64,000 nucleotides of DNA from Thiobacillus denitrificans (GTDB lineage: Bacteria; Pseudomonadota; Gammaproteobacteria; Burkholderiales; Thiobacillaceae): the NCBI GenBank assembly GCA_002343685.1, contig DDRS01000015.1, positions 1-64,000 on the forward strand. The letters are read 5' to 3'. Shown piece after piece: positions 1-7,988 of the stretch (position 1 is the first letter of the stretch; each line of letters starts with the position of its first letter). The notes beneath the pieces are model-generated. The model ran no database searches and had not been told where the DNA came from. It worked only from the letters and a program-made list of their open reading frames with translations. Both the position numbers and the translations under genes were made by a program.

Positions 1-1
1 C

Positions 2-601
2 GTGGAGTTAAGCAGAGGTTTCTATTTGGCAAGACTAATGAATACGGAACAAAATTCACCCTTTTACAAATGTATATATCCCGCAGCAGATAGTGATAAG
101 GTTTTTGGGCGCGATGATAGTCTTGAAGTGGATGTGCGTGTTTCAATGGCCACTGTTGTCGACGGAGTGTTGCGTTTGATCTCAAGAAACCCGAAGGAAG
201 ATAGGAATACTGTCCGAAGACCAGAAAACAAGGAAAAGGGTCGTCGTTGTCTCGAATCTATTGATGGACTACCTTTGAGGGATTTTTACCTCGCTGGTAA
301 TGATCGAGCTTTATATGAAATTTTATTTAATTTCTTTAGCGCAGTTCGGAGCGCAATATGGAATACGGTTGGCAATGGCTCGTACCTACGTAAGACTGTA
401 GGTGTGCAAGCGCTTTTTGATGTCTTAAAGGAAATTCTAAATACCAGGAAAATTACGGCTGAGAGCTACTCTACTTCGGCGCTTATTAAATTACTTGAGC
501 CTTGTTCAGTACTTGATCCTACTGGTGATAAATACCAGGCTTCTGGTATCGGCCGTAGCGCGATCCGTCGCGATCTTTTAGACGCACTTGTAATGCGATA
601 G
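2..601 (+). CDS. DGQHR-domain protein, C-terminal part (partial at window edge)
   Basis: The visible 199 residues look like the C-terminal half of a DGQHR/DndB-like protein: a segment around 'NSPFYKCI', then an 'FNFFSAVRSA' stretch and a 'LRKTVGVQALFDVL' stretch, the order seen in that family. The frame is open to the window edge, so the GTG at position 2 is probably not the true start and the DGQHR motif itself would lie upstream. The family is frequent in phage-defence and DNA-modification loci (DndB is a relative), but no partner is visible here. Base composition is clearly AT-rich compared with the rest of the window, and codons such as ATA, TTA and AGA are common, which suggests recent transfer. 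Family assignment is from remembered motif patterns and is moderate. Confidence 0.6.
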   Translation: MELSRGFYLARLMNTEQNSPFYKCIYPAADSDKVFGRDDSLEVDVRVSMATVVDGVLRLISRNPKEDRNTVRRPENKEKGRRCLESIDGLPLRDFYLAGNDRALYEILFNFFSAVRSAIWNTVGNGSYLRKTVGVQALFDVLKEILNTRKITAESYSTSALIKLLEPCSVLDPTGDKYQASGIGRSAIRRDLLDALVMR

Positions 602-634
602 CTGGGTAATCCCCACACAATTTAGCTGACCTAG

Positions 635-1182
635 GGACGAACGACTGTTCTCAAGATTAACTACCGCAACACGCAGGAAATCCTGGAATTTGCCGCCCGC
701 TTTGCCAAGGAATTGCTAATGCCGGCCGAAGCCAAGGAGAGCGGTGTGCCGCGCCTGCTGCCGATTTCCGGCGGGTGCATGGTCCCAAGCCGGTGCTGAT
801 GAAGCTGCCCACCTTGAAGGATGAGGCGAGCTACATCATTGAGCAGTTCAAGGCGTCCCATCGCGATGGCACGGCGTGGAAGGACATGGCGATCCTCTAT
901 CGAAACTGGAACCCGGTGGGCAAGCTGATCAATGATGCTTTCACCAAAGCCGGCATCCCGATCACCGGCCACAAGAGCATTGAATTCGGCGACAAGCAGG
1001 ACACGGTGAAGCTGATCACATTCCACAGCAGCAAGGGCTTGGAGTTTCCGCTGGTAGCGATCCCCGGCGTGCGTATCTCGACCGATGACGACAAGGCGGC
1101 TGAAGACGAGGCGCGGCTGCTTTATGTGGCGATGACGCGGGCCACCAAAGAATTGCTTGTCCTGGAAAGCGAAGCAGCTTGA
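635..1182 (+). pseudogene. UvrD/Rep-like helicase remnant (3' end only, frameshifted)
   Basis: This is the C-terminal third of a superfamily 1A helicase. Motif IV ('INYRNTQEI', about 656-682) is read in one frame, and motif V ('ITFHSSKGLEFP') and motif VI ('LLYVAMTRATKEL') in another. The two frames meet near 773-775, where one G appears to be missing from a G run (GGCGGGTGCAT where GGCGGGGTGCAT would restore the frame). The upstream ATPase motifs I-III are absent: homology stops near 635, just after a TAG, next to the AT-rich gene. It is therefore truncated as well as frameshifted. The fragment 775-1182 has an open frame but would lack the Walker motifs and could not be an active helicase. 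Confidence 0.8.
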
Positions 1183-1294
1183 TGATTGGGGCGGTTGGTC
1201 GTCGCTGGGTGCGGAGATCGCCATGTTGCTGCGAGCGCGATGATAGATGGCGCTTCCGCGTTGATGCGATGCAGGCTTATCAGGAGATGATGAC

Positions 1295-2344
1295 GTGACA
1301 GCTGAGCCTTTTCCCCAATCCGAATTTCTGCTCTATCAGACCGAGGATGGACGTACCCGCATTCAGTGCCGGTTCGAGAATGAAACGCTGTGGCTGACGC
1401 AGGCGCAGATAGCCGAGCTTTTCCAGACCACGCCGCAGAACGTCACCCTTCATCTGAAAGCCATCTTCAACGAGGGGGAGTTGCAGGAAGCCGCAACTTG
1501 TAAGGATTACTTACAAGTTCGCCAGGAAGGCAATCGCGAGGTTACCCGCAAGCTGCGGCATTACAGGCTGGAAGCGGTTCTTGCCGTGGGTTACCGGGTC
1601 CGCAGCCATCGCGGTACGCAGTTCCGCCAGTGGGCGACGGCGCGCTTGGGCGAGTATCTGGTGAAGGGTTTCACCATGGACGACGAGCGGCTGAAAAATC
1701 CGCCGGGCTCGGGACAGAAGGATTATTTCGACGAGCTGCTGGAACGCATCCGGGACATTCGCTCGTCCGAGCGGCGGTTCTATCAGAAGGTGCTGGATAT
1801 TTACGCGACGAGCGTGGACTACGCGGCGGACACGGAGATGGCGCAGCAGTTCTTCGCCACGGTGCAGAACAAGATGCACTGGGCGACCCATGGCCATACC
1901 GCGGCCGAGATCATCCATGAGCGGGCCGATGCGCGAAAGCCATTGATGGGATTGCAGGCCACGCGCGCCGGCGGCGGCGTGCGAAAAGAGGACATAGCGG
2001 TTGCCAAGAATTATCTGACGGAAGATGAGCTCCAGGTCCTGAATCGCATCGTGAATCTCTACATCGAATACGCAGAGTTACAGGCGCTGGAACGCAAGCC
2101 GATGACGATGCGGGACTGGATCACCAAGCTGGACGAGTTCCTGAAAATTTCCGGGCGCGAACTGCTGGATCACGCAGGAAAGGTTTCCGCCGAAAACGCC
2201 AGGGCGAAGGCCGAGCTGGAGTATGGGCGCTATCGTGCCCTGCTGGATTCCGCGCCACGTGCGGTGGACGCGGATTTTGAGAAAGCAGCGAAGCAGATTC
2301 AGAAACTGCCAAGACCGAAGAAACCCAAACCGCCGAAGCCATGA
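1295..2344 (+). CDS. RhuM family protein
   Basis: A 349-residue protein of the RhuM (Salmonella SPI-3 'virulence protein') family, apparently full length. Recognisable blocks are 'FLLYQTEDG' at the N-terminus, 'ETLWLTQAQIAELF' followed by 'NVTLHLKAIF' (a helix-turn-helix-like segment around residues 30-55), 'YRLEAVLAVGYRV' and 'FRQWAT', then a long helical C-terminal half ending in a Lys/Pro-rich tail. GTG start at 1295 is chosen because AGGAGA lies 7 bases upstream. The biochemical function of RhuM proteins is not established; they often sit in islands beside restriction-modification or toxin genes, which agrees with the two neighbours upstream. Confidence 0.85.
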   Translation: MTAEPFPQSEFLLYQTEDGRTRIQCRFENETLWLTQAQIAELFQTTPQNVTLHLKAIFNEGELQEAATCKDYLQVRQEGNREVTRKLRHYRLEAVLAVGYRVRSHRGTQFRQWATARLGEYLVKGFTMDDERLKNPPGSGQKDYFDELLERIRDIRSSERRFYQKVLDIYATSVDYAADTEMAQQFFATVQNKMHWATHGHTAAEIIHERADARKPLMGLQATRAGGGVRKEDIAVAKNYLTEDELQVLNRIVNLYIEYAELQALERKPMTMRDWITKLDEFLKISGRELLDHAGKVSAENARAKAELEYGRYRALLDSAPRAVDADFEKAAKQIQKLPRPKKPKPPKP

Positions 2345-2368
2345 GTCTGCTCAGCAAATCCATTCCAG

Positions 2369-3040
2369 GTGAACCCGTGGCCAGGAATGCATGAAACCCT
2401 TTTCGCCAGTCCCGAAGGCCGCATGCTGGGCCTCGGCCTGGCGCTCACCGGCCTGATGCTGCTGGCGTTCGGGATCGGCTGGCACCTGTATCCGGACCGC
2501 GTTCTTCCCTACGCGATCATGACCGGGCTGAACCTGATCATCGGTCGCGAAGCGGGGATGTCCTTCGGCTATGCGAGCGGTTTCGGCCATGTCCAGGTGG
2601 TGCCTCTCAACATCCTGATCGAGACCATCCAGGTGCTGGTGATCTACCCGCTGTTCGTGCAGAGCACGCGGCATCTGATCCGGCTGCGAACCCTGGAGCC
2701 TTTTATCACGCGCATCCACCACGCGGCGCAGTCCGGCGGGGGCGTGGTGCGCAAGTTCGGCGTCGCCGGCCTGTTCGTTTTCGTGTTTGCGCCGTTCTGG
2801 ATGACGGGCCCGGTGGTGGGGGCGATCATCGGGTTTCTGATCGGCCTGCGCCCGTGGGTGAATCTGGCGGTCGTGCTGGTGTCGACCTATGTCGCGATTG
2901 GCGTGTGGGCGCTGTTGTTGAACGAGCTCAACGTCTGGGCGTCGGCCGTCAACCAGTACGCGCCCTACCTGCTGTTCCTCGCAATCCTGCTGATCGCTGC
3001 CGCGATGGAGTGGGTGGGCCGGCACCGCGAGCGCGGCTGA
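2369..3040 (+). CDS. Small multidrug export protein family membrane protein
   Basis: A 223-residue integral membrane protein with about five to six hydrophobic segments (roughly residues 20-42, 55-75, 80-97, 127-160, 162-185 and 196-213). The pattern, with 'FAPFWMTGPVVGAIIGFLIGL' split by small residues and a charged cytoplasmic loop, matches the Sm_multidrug_ex (PF06695) family. Substrate is unknown; the family name rests on thin experimental evidence. The start is uncertain: GTG at 2369 and ATG at 2387 are both possible, and neither has a good ribosome binding site. It stands alone between the accessory patch and the sulfotransferase-like gene. Confidence 0.65.
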   Translation: MNPWPGMHETLFASPEGRMLGLGLALTGLMLLAFGIGWHLYPDRVLPYAIMTGLNLIIGREAGMSFGYASGFGHVQVVPLNILIETIQVLVIYPLFVQSTRHLIRLRTLEPFITRIHHAAQSGGGVVRKFGVAGLFVFVFAPFWMTGPVVGAIIGFLIGLRPWVNLAVVLVSTYVAIGVWALLLNELNVWASAVNQYAPYLLFLAILLIAAAMEWVGRHRERG

Positions 3041-3151
3041 AAACGATCATGGCTGGATATGCGCTATTCCATTACGAGCTGCAGAATATCGGTGCCGGTT
3101 ATGCCCGATTCTTGAAATGGGAATGCTGGCGGCCGACCATGAATTGAATCA

Positions 3152-3889
3152 ATGAGCGCTTTGACTGACCCCTACGCCCGAATCTTCCTGCTGAGCCACA
3201 TGCGTGCCTACACCAGCCTGGCGGGGCATATTCTCGGCTCGCATCCGCAGATCAACGGCTATTACGAAATGCATCTCGGCTATGAGGACGCCGCCGCGCT
3301 GGACAGACAGCTGGAGGCATTCCGGCATGACGAAATCCCGAAGCCGGGGAGCCGTTACCTGTTCGACAAGCTGCTGCACAACGACTATGTGCTGACGCCC
3401 GGGCGGTTGGGCGTGGCCGGACTCAAGGTGATGGTCGCGCTGGCGGAACCGGCGCACACGATCAGGAGCATCGTGCATCTGTTCCGGCAGAAGCCGGACC
3501 CGGACCTGTACGCCTCGCCGGTCGAGGCGGCGCGCTACTACGTCGAGCGGGTGCGGGCGCTGGACGCCTTCTGCCAGACGAGCGATGGGCCTTATTTCTA
3601 TTTCGATGCGGAATTGCTGCAACGCGCGCCGGAGAAACTGCTGCCCCGATTGACGGACTGGCTCGCGCTGGATTCGCCCTTGAGCGAGCGGTACGAGGTG
3701 TTCAGCCAGACGGGTAAGCCGCGCCGGGGGGACACGTCGGCGCGGGTGCGGAGCGGGAGCATCGACCGGACCCGAACGGATTATTCGGATGTCGTGATTC
3801 CCGAGGAGGCGCTGGGCCTGGCGCAGGTGGCCTACCGGGAATGCCGGGCGCGGATCATCGCGCGGGCGGCGGAATCGGTGACGCTTTAA
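3152..3889 (+). CDS. Sulfotransferase-like protein
   Basis: The 245-residue product begins with 'IFLLSHMRAYTSLAGHIL' and 'SHPQINGYYEMH', resembling the N-terminal PAPS 5'-phosphate loop of bacterial sulfotransferases (hydrophobic strand, S-x-x-R, G-x-x-L, S-H-P). 'AEPAHTIRSIVHLF' near residue 105 could be the 3'-phosphate-binding segment. A mid-protein 'YVERVRALDAF' and a late 'TRTDYSD' follow the family layout. The canonical Gly-rich part of the first loop is altered (RAYTSL), so activity is an inference. It faces the glycosyltransferase-like gene tail to tail, and both may act on surface glycans. No obvious cognate acceptor or PAPS synthesis gene is nearby. Confidence 0.6.
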   Translation: MSALTDPYARIFLLSHMRAYTSLAGHILGSHPQINGYYEMHLGYEDAAALDRQLEAFRHDEIPKPGSRYLFDKLLHNDYVLTPGRLGVAGLKVMVALAEPAHTIRSIVHLFRQKPDPDLYASPVEAARYYVERVRALDAFCQTSDGPYFYFDAELLQRAPEKLLPRLTDWLALDSPLSERYEVFSQTGKPRRGDTSARVRSGSIDRTRTDYSDVVIPEEALGLAQVAYRECRARIIARAAESVTL

Positions 3890-3923
3890 GACAGCCCAAC
3901 CCAGGAAGGCCTGACACATCTAT

Positions 3924-3942
3924 TTTCGTCATTCTGACGAAA
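3924..3942. terminator. Possible bidirectional hairpin between convergent genes
   Basis: A perfect 8-bp inverted repeat, TTTCGTCA-TTC-TGACGAAA, lies between two convergent coding regions. It has no long T tract on either side, so it is only a candidate terminator. Confidence 0.35.
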
Positions 3943-4009
3943 GCCCAGTGCGCAACATTGCGCAACGTGTGCATTGCGCGATATGGCGCAATCTGGCGCA
4001 AAGGCACCC

Positions 4010-5866
4010 TCAAAACAGGCTGTCCCAGGCGTCGCGTTCGGCGCGGTAGTTCATCAAGGCCTCGACGATCTGCCGCTTGCGTTCGGCGCGATGCGCGGCG
4101 GACTGGATCTGGCGCCAGGCCAGCGCCTGCTCGCCGAAATTGCGGTCGATGTTGTCGATGAAGGCGCGCACCTGCCGCAGCGCCTGGGCGAGGGCGGGTG
4201 CCTGTTCGGCGGCCTGCAGCCACCAATGACCGGCGTGGAAGACGAGGTCGTCCAGCTGCCGGTTGCGCGCGGCGATGGCGTCGTGCTTCTGCTGGTACAG
4301 CGCGAGCAGTTCGGCTTCCTTCTGCGCGACGACGGCGTCGATCGCGTCCTCGGCAAAGGGCCGGGTCACGTCGGCCTGCCTGACCAGCGCTTCGGTGGAA
4401 AACAGCATCAGGTCGCCGAAGAACTGGCGCTCGAATTCGTTGGAGACGTCCACGCTGGCCTTGCCCAGCTCCACGCCGGGGCGGAAATCGTCGCCCGGGC
4501 CCGCCTCGGTGGTGCGGCGGTGCAGGTTGGGCATGTTGAAGGAGGCGAAGCGGGGGCCGATTTCGGCGGCGATCAGCCGGCCGGCGGTGGGGCCGGACAT
4601 GCGCAGGCGCAGGTGGCCGAAGGGGATGACATATTTCAGCCCGGCATAGTTGACGATGTAGTTGCCGGGATAGACCGTGCGCGCAGGCGCAAGCTGCGTG
4701 AAGCCGCTGCCGTAGGCAAACCCGGTCTTGCGCGTGAGGTGCTCGCCGAAGAAGAAGGCGTTGAGCCGCTGGGCAAAATCCGCGAGGCACGCGGTGTGGT
4801 CGTGCGCGCCGGCGAGACGGCAGGTATAGGGGAAGGTCGCCGGCTGGTTGTCGAATCCGAACAGCTTGGCCATGTCGTGATAGGCGGCGTCGCCCACCGG
4901 CTGCGCGGGCAGGTCGTGGAATCGGCAGGCCTCATCGGCGGACAGGGCGGCCAGGCGGGTGAAGAAGGCGGTCACGTCGTCGAGGAAGTTCGCCGCCATC
5001 ACCGCCGGCGACACCGGGGGATCGCCCACCATCTTGCCGGTGAGCATGAGGGTGTCGGTGCTGCGGAAGATCTTGTCGATGGCGTGGAAGTAGTTCAGCG
5101 CGTAGACCGCCTCCTCGCCGGCGGCGGTCTGCCGGTTCACGCACAGCGACTGGTCGCTGTCGATCAGGTAGTAGAGCGTGTTGCGCCTGTCTTCGGTGAG
5201 CTGCAGGCATTTGAGGTAGCTGAGGTTGCGGTTGGCGGCCTGGCCCTTGAGCCAGAACCGGTCGCGCGGCTGGGTGGTGAGCAGCGTGTCCAGCCGTTCG
5301 CGCGTGGATGGCGGCAGGGCGTGCAGGAGGTCGTACTGCTCGGCGAGGCCGAAGTGGACCACCTGCAGGCCTTTCTGCCGGTATGCCTCGACCAGCTCGA
5401 TATGCCGGCGGACGTTGGCTTCATCGCGGCTGTCCTCGCTGACGACGATCTGGATATTGTCCCACCGGCCGGACGTGCGGCCGCCGTAGTCGAACAGCGT
5501 GCACACCTGGTAGATGCTTTCGAGGCAGGCGCGCAGGTGCGACGGGCGATCCGCCACCGGGATGCTGAGGATGAAACGGTGGCGGTCGTCGGTATGGCCA
5601 TGCTCGCTGCGCTGCCGGATCAGCGCCTCCTGTTCGCGGAACAGGGCCTGGTAGCTCGCCAGCAACGGGTGGAAGTCCGCGCCGTCGACCCACATGGCTT
5701 TTTCCAGCAAGGGGTAGCACTGTTCGTAGAGGTCGATCAGCGCGTCGGCGTCACGGGTGGCGGCAAGACGCTTGCCGAGTTCGGCCAGGGCGGGAATCGC
5801 GCCGGAATAACGCGCGATGCAATCCTGCAGGGCCGGCGTGGCGGGCGTGAAGTCGGGAGACGACAT
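4010..5866 (-). CDS. Glycosyltransferase-like protein of unknown specificity
   Basis: A large soluble protein (618 residues from the ATG at 5866; in-frame ATG at 5902 and GTG at 5908 add a few more). Counting from 5908, residues 111-131 ('RFILSIPVADRPSHL') resemble the first strand and loop of GT-A glycosyltransferases, and 'YYLIDSDQSL' at 246-255 carries a DSD that looks like the DXD nucleotide-sugar/metal motif. The C-terminal third is helical and charged. The 5866 start is preferred because an AGGAA lies upstream, although the spacing is long. No signal peptide or membrane segment is visible. I do not recognise a characterised orthologue. It could be a capsule or LPS transferase acting with the convergent sulfotransferase-like gene. 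Confidence 0.55.
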   Translation of the reverse strand: MSSPDFTPATPALQDCIARYSGAIPALAELGKRLAATRDADALIDLYEQCYPLLEKAMWVDGADFHPLLASYQALFREQEALIRQRSEHGHTDDRHRFILSIPVADRPSHLRACLESIYQVCTLFDYGGRTSGRWDNIQIVVSEDSRDEANVRRHIELVEAYRQKGLQVVHFGLAEQYDLLHALPPSTRERLDTLLTTQPRDRFWLKGQAANRNLSYLKCLQLTEDRRNTLYYLIDSDQSLCVNRQTAAGEEAVYALNYFHAIDKIFRSTDTLMLTGKMVGDPPVSPAVMAANFLDDVTAFFTRLAALSADEACRFHDLPAQPVGDAAYHDMAKLFGFDNQPATFPYTCRLAGAHDHTACLADFAQRLNAFFFGEHLTRKTGFAYGSGFTQLAPARTVYPGNYIVNYAGLKYVIPFGHLRLRMSGPTAGRLIAAEIGPRFASFNMPNLHRRTTEAGPGDDFRPGVELGKASVDVSNEFERQFFGDLMLFSTEALVRQADVTRPFAEDAIDAVVAQKEAELLALYQQKHDAIAARNRQLDDLVFHAGHWWLQAAEQAPALAQALRQVRAFIDNIDRNFGEQALAWRQIQSAAHRAERKRQIVEALMNYRAERDAWDSLF

Positions 5867-6060
5867 GGAGCGGGAGCGGCGTTCCTGAAGCGGTCGGTTC
5901 ATTGGCACGGGGGCGTTGCGAGCGCGGGCCCGCTGCGAGGCAGAAGTGTAATAGTACCTGCCTGCGCATCAAATCCGGGTGGATAGGGTGGAGTCAACAA
6001 GCGGGGGCGTCCTGGTCCAACCCCCGGAATAACAAGCGAGGGTAAATATCGATGCGCTGC

Positions 6061-6483
6061 TTACAGGGCCCAGGGATTGAATAGCTGCGGAAGCAGGCCG
6101 AAATCCTGTACGTTGCGCGTGACTACGGTGAGGCCGTGGCACTGGGCGGTGGCCATGATCAGGCCATCCATCACCGGCAGGGGGCGCCCAGCCAGTTCGG
6201 ACTGGGCGGCGAGTTGCGCCCAGCCGTGCAAAGCAGCGGCGTCGAGGGACAGGATGCGGTCGGCGAAGCGCTGTTCCACCTTGCCCAGCCATGCGGTGAG
6301 TTTCTGGCTGCGGCGAGGGTCGGTTGTGCGCAGCTTGAGGATGCCCTTCTCGATTTCGCCCAGGGTGATGACGCTGAGATGGAGGCTGGTTTCGTCCTGT
6401 TCGTCCAGCCAGGCGATGACCTGCGGCGCGGGCGATTTCCTGATGTATTCGGAGAGGACGCAGGTGTCCAGCAGCCAGCTCAT
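6061..6483 (-). CDS. PIN-domain ribonuclease toxin (VapC/FitB type)
   Basis: A 140-residue PIN-domain protein. It starts 'MSWLLDTCVLSEYIRK', giving the first catalytic Asp at residue 6. A conserved Glu follows in 'TLGEIEKGI', and the second acidic cluster is in 'LPVMDGLIMATA', with 'TRNVQDF' near the end. PIN toxins cleave RNA, usually tRNA or rRNA, with Mg2+. The ATG at 6483 overlaps the stop of the upstream antitoxin (ATGA), so the pair is translationally coupled. A longer upstream extension of this frame exists but would run through the antitoxin gene and is rejected. Confidence 0.9.
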   Translation of the reverse strand: MSWLLDTCVLSEYIRKSPAPQVIAWLDEQDETSLHLSVITLGEIEKGILKLRTTDPRRSQKLTAWLGKVEQRFADRILSLDAAALHGWAQLAAQSELAGRPLPVMDGLIMATAQCHGLTVVTRNVQDFGLLPQLFNPWAL

Positions 6484-6734
6484 AGCTCGACGTTGCGACC
6501 GGTGTCCGGGCTGCGAGTGAAGTCCAGGTCCTTGCCTGCGAGGTCGGGCTGCAACAGCGCGGCGGAGAGCTTGCCCCGACGCGGGCGGGTGAGCTTTGCG
6601 TAGGCTTCCGCCGACACCACCACAGCCGTCGGCTTGCCGTGCACGGTGACGACCTGGGCGTTGCCGCTTGCGGCATCCTTGATGAGCTGGCTCAGGTTGT
6701 TTTTCGCTTCCTGCAATTGCCATTCGCTGTTCAT
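6480..6734 (-). CDS. Phd/YefM-family antitoxin
   Basis: An 84-residue antitoxin paired with the PIN toxin. The N-terminal half ('EAKNNLSQLI', 'VTVHGKPTAVVVSAEAY') is the Phd/YefM DNA-binding and dimerisation fold, and the remaining residues would form the toxin-neutralising tail. A GGAGC-type ribosome binding site precedes the ATG at 6734. A perfect inverted repeat lies just upstream and probably serves as the autoregulatory operator. The gene overlaps the toxin gene by 4 bases. Confidence 0.9.
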   Translation of the reverse strand: MNSEWQLQEAKNNLSQLIKDAASGNAQVVTVHGKPTAVVVSAEAYAKLTRPRRGKLSAALLQPDLAGKDLDFTRSPDTGRNVEL

Positions 6735-6749
6735 GATGAGCTCCTGCTT

Positions 6750-6772
6750 ATTCTGGCTAGTCTGGCCAGAAT
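6750..6772. promoter_or_regulatory. Probable toxin-antitoxin operator palindrome
   Basis: ATTCTGGC-N7-GCCAGAAT is a perfect 8-bp inverted repeat, with an inner CTGGCCAG palindrome, 15 bases upstream of the antitoxin start. A TATATT on the minus strand overlaps its outer edge and could be the -10 element. Phd/YefM antitoxins bind such repeats with the toxin to repress their own operon. Confidence 0.6.
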
Positions 6773-6823
6773 ATAGCACGGTGCCGGCGAATTGAGCATC
6801 TCCCGCTTCATTAGGCGATCGGC

Positions 6824-7078
6824 TCATGCCCGTATTCGTACCCGCTTTTCCACCGTCAGCACCTCGCCCGCCGCATCCACCACCGCATACAGCCGGGGCG
6901 CCGGCCGGCCGGCCCAGGACGGGCCGGGGGTGGGGCTGTCCAGGTAAATGACCTGCGCGCCGTCGAACTGCCTTTCGACCTGTCCGTTGGCGAGCAGGTC
7001 GTTCAGGGCGTCGATGGAAATCCCGCGCCGCTTCATGTGGCTGAAGGCGAGGGAGCTGATCTTTCCGAGTTTCATCAT
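6824..7078 (-). CDS. DUF4258 family small protein, divergent from lexA
   Basis: An 84-residue protein with the DUF4258 layout: 'SSLAFSHMKRRGISIDAL' at residues 8-25, then short beta strands ('VIYLDS', 'RLYAVVDAAGEVLTVEKR'). This fold resembles small RelE-like or PemK-like toxins, but no activity has been assigned to the family as far as I know. AGGAGA lies 6 bases upstream of the ATG at 7078 (a second ATG follows directly). The only promoter space is the 125-bp region shared with lexA, which contains two SOS boxes, so the gene may be damage-inducible. No antitoxin partner is adjacent in the same operon. Confidence 0.7.
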   Translation of the reverse strand: MMKLGKISSLAFSHMKRRGISIDALNDLLANGQVERQFDGAQVIYLDSPTPGPSWAGRPAPRLYAVVDAAGEVLTVEKRVRIRA

Positions 7079-7146
7079 GAGGGTTCTCCTGCTTGCCTGC
7101 GCGGATGCGGTCCGCGCATTGGCGTTTTACGAGTTCAGTCTTTATA

Positions 7147-7162
7147 CTGTACAAGCATACAG
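7147..7162. promoter_or_regulatory. LexA operator (SOS box 1)
   Basis: CTGT-ACAAGCAT-ACAG matches the CTGT-N8-ACAG SOS consensus exactly. It overlaps where a -35 would sit for a TATACT -10 at 7167-7172. Confidence 0.9.
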
Positions 7163-7170
7163 TAACTATA

Positions 7171-7186
7171 CTGTACATGTATACAG
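7171..7186. promoter_or_regulatory. LexA operator (SOS box 2)
   Basis: CTGT-ACATGTAT-ACAG is a second exact SOS box, 24 bp (start to start) from the first and just downstream of the candidate -10. The paired boxes imply strong autorepression of lexA and shared control of the divergent DUF4258 gene. Confidence 0.9.
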
Positions 7187-7203
7187 TATATGGAGGAAGC
7201 CCC

Positions 7204-7806
7204 ATGCGAGATCTGACCCGTCGCCAGGAAGAAATCCTGAACCTGATTCGTGAGTGGATGGAGACCACCGGCCTGCCGCCGACGCGTGCCGAGATCGCGC
7301 AGCACTTCGGCTTCAGCTCGCCGAACGCGGCCGAGCAGCATCTCAAGGGGCTGGCGAAAAAAGGCGTGCTGGATCTGGTGCCGGGGACGTCGCGCGGCAT
7401 CCGGTTGAAGGGCGATGGCGGGGTGCCGCTCGTGGGCCAGGTGGCGGCGGGCAGCCCGATCCTGGCGCAGGAAAACATCGAGCGGCATTACCAGTTCGAT
7501 GCCGCGATGTTCAATCCGCGCGCGGACTACCTGCTCAAGGTGCGGGGCATGAGCATGAAGGATGCCGGCATCCTGGACGGCGACCTGCTCGCGGTGCATC
7601 GCGATACCGAGCCCAGGGCCGGGCAGGTCGTGGTGGCGCGGATCGGCGACGAGGTCACGGTGAAGCGCTTCCAGAAACGGGGCAATACGGTGCGGCTGCT
7701 GCCGGAGAATCCCGATTTCGAGCCGATCGTCGTCGACCTCACGCGCCAGGAACTGGTCATCGAAGGGATCGCGGTCGGCGTGATCCGCAACGGCAATGGC
7801 TTGTGA
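7204..7806 (+). CDS. lexA: LexA repressor
   Basis: A 200-residue LexA, the normal length. The N-terminal winged helix (residues 1-65) includes 'LTRRQEEILNLI', 'PPTRAEIAQHFGFSS' and 'EQHLKGLAKKGVL'. The Ala-Gly autocleavage site is in 'VGQVAAGSPI' near residue 84, the catalytic Ser in 'GMSMKDAGI', and the general-base Lys in 'DEVTVKRF'. Upon DNA damage, RecA filaments would stimulate self-cleavage and derepress SOS genes. The ATG at 7204 has GGAGGA 6 bases upstream; an in-frame extension to 7093 is rejected because it would cover the SOS boxes. recA is not in this window. Confidence 0.97.
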   Translation: MRDLTRRQEEILNLIREWMETTGLPPTRAEIAQHFGFSSPNAAEQHLKGLAKKGVLDLVPGTSRGIRLKGDGGVPLVGQVAAGSPILAQENIERHYQFDAAMFNPRADYLLKVRGMSMKDAGILDGDLLAVHRDTEPRAGQVVVARIGDEVTVKRFQKRGNTVRLLPENPDFEPIVVDLTRQELVIEGIAVGVIRNGNGL

Positions 7807-7817
7807 GCGCGATCCAT

Positions 7818-7855
7818 GGCGTGAACGGGGAAGGCGGCCTGCCGTCGTTCACGCC
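7818..7855 (+). terminator. Hairpin downstream of lexA
   Basis: A perfect 10-bp inverted repeat (GGCGTGAACG ... CGTTCACGCC) with an 18-base loop begins 11 bases after the lexA stop. There is no T tract, so termination is possible but unproven. Confidence 0.35.
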
Positions 7856-7988
7856 GTATGTCGCCGCGCCGGTATACCAGGCTTGAATCAGCGCTGGTAA
7901 TCTCTCGCACTACAACAATAAAAATCGCCCGGTTCGAATGCGTTTCCGGGCCGGAAATACCGTCGGCGGATTCGCGTTGTAGGGATCC

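Noticed and set aside
3050..3147. 32-codon ORF between the exporter and sulfotransferase-like genes
   Set aside because: No ribosome binding site and no recognisable feature; too little to support a gene.
3950..4002. Short GCGCAA-rich repeats as a CRISPR or regulatory array
   Set aside because: Copies are irregular, only 6-9 bp long and at the 3' ends of convergent genes; no spacers or dyad structure.
3974..5986. Plus-strand ORF of 670 codons opposite the glycosyltransferase-like gene
   Set aside because: Its composition (Gly/Val/Glu/Arg-rich, no motifs) looks like an antisense frame; the minus strand has plausible fold motifs and a DSD.
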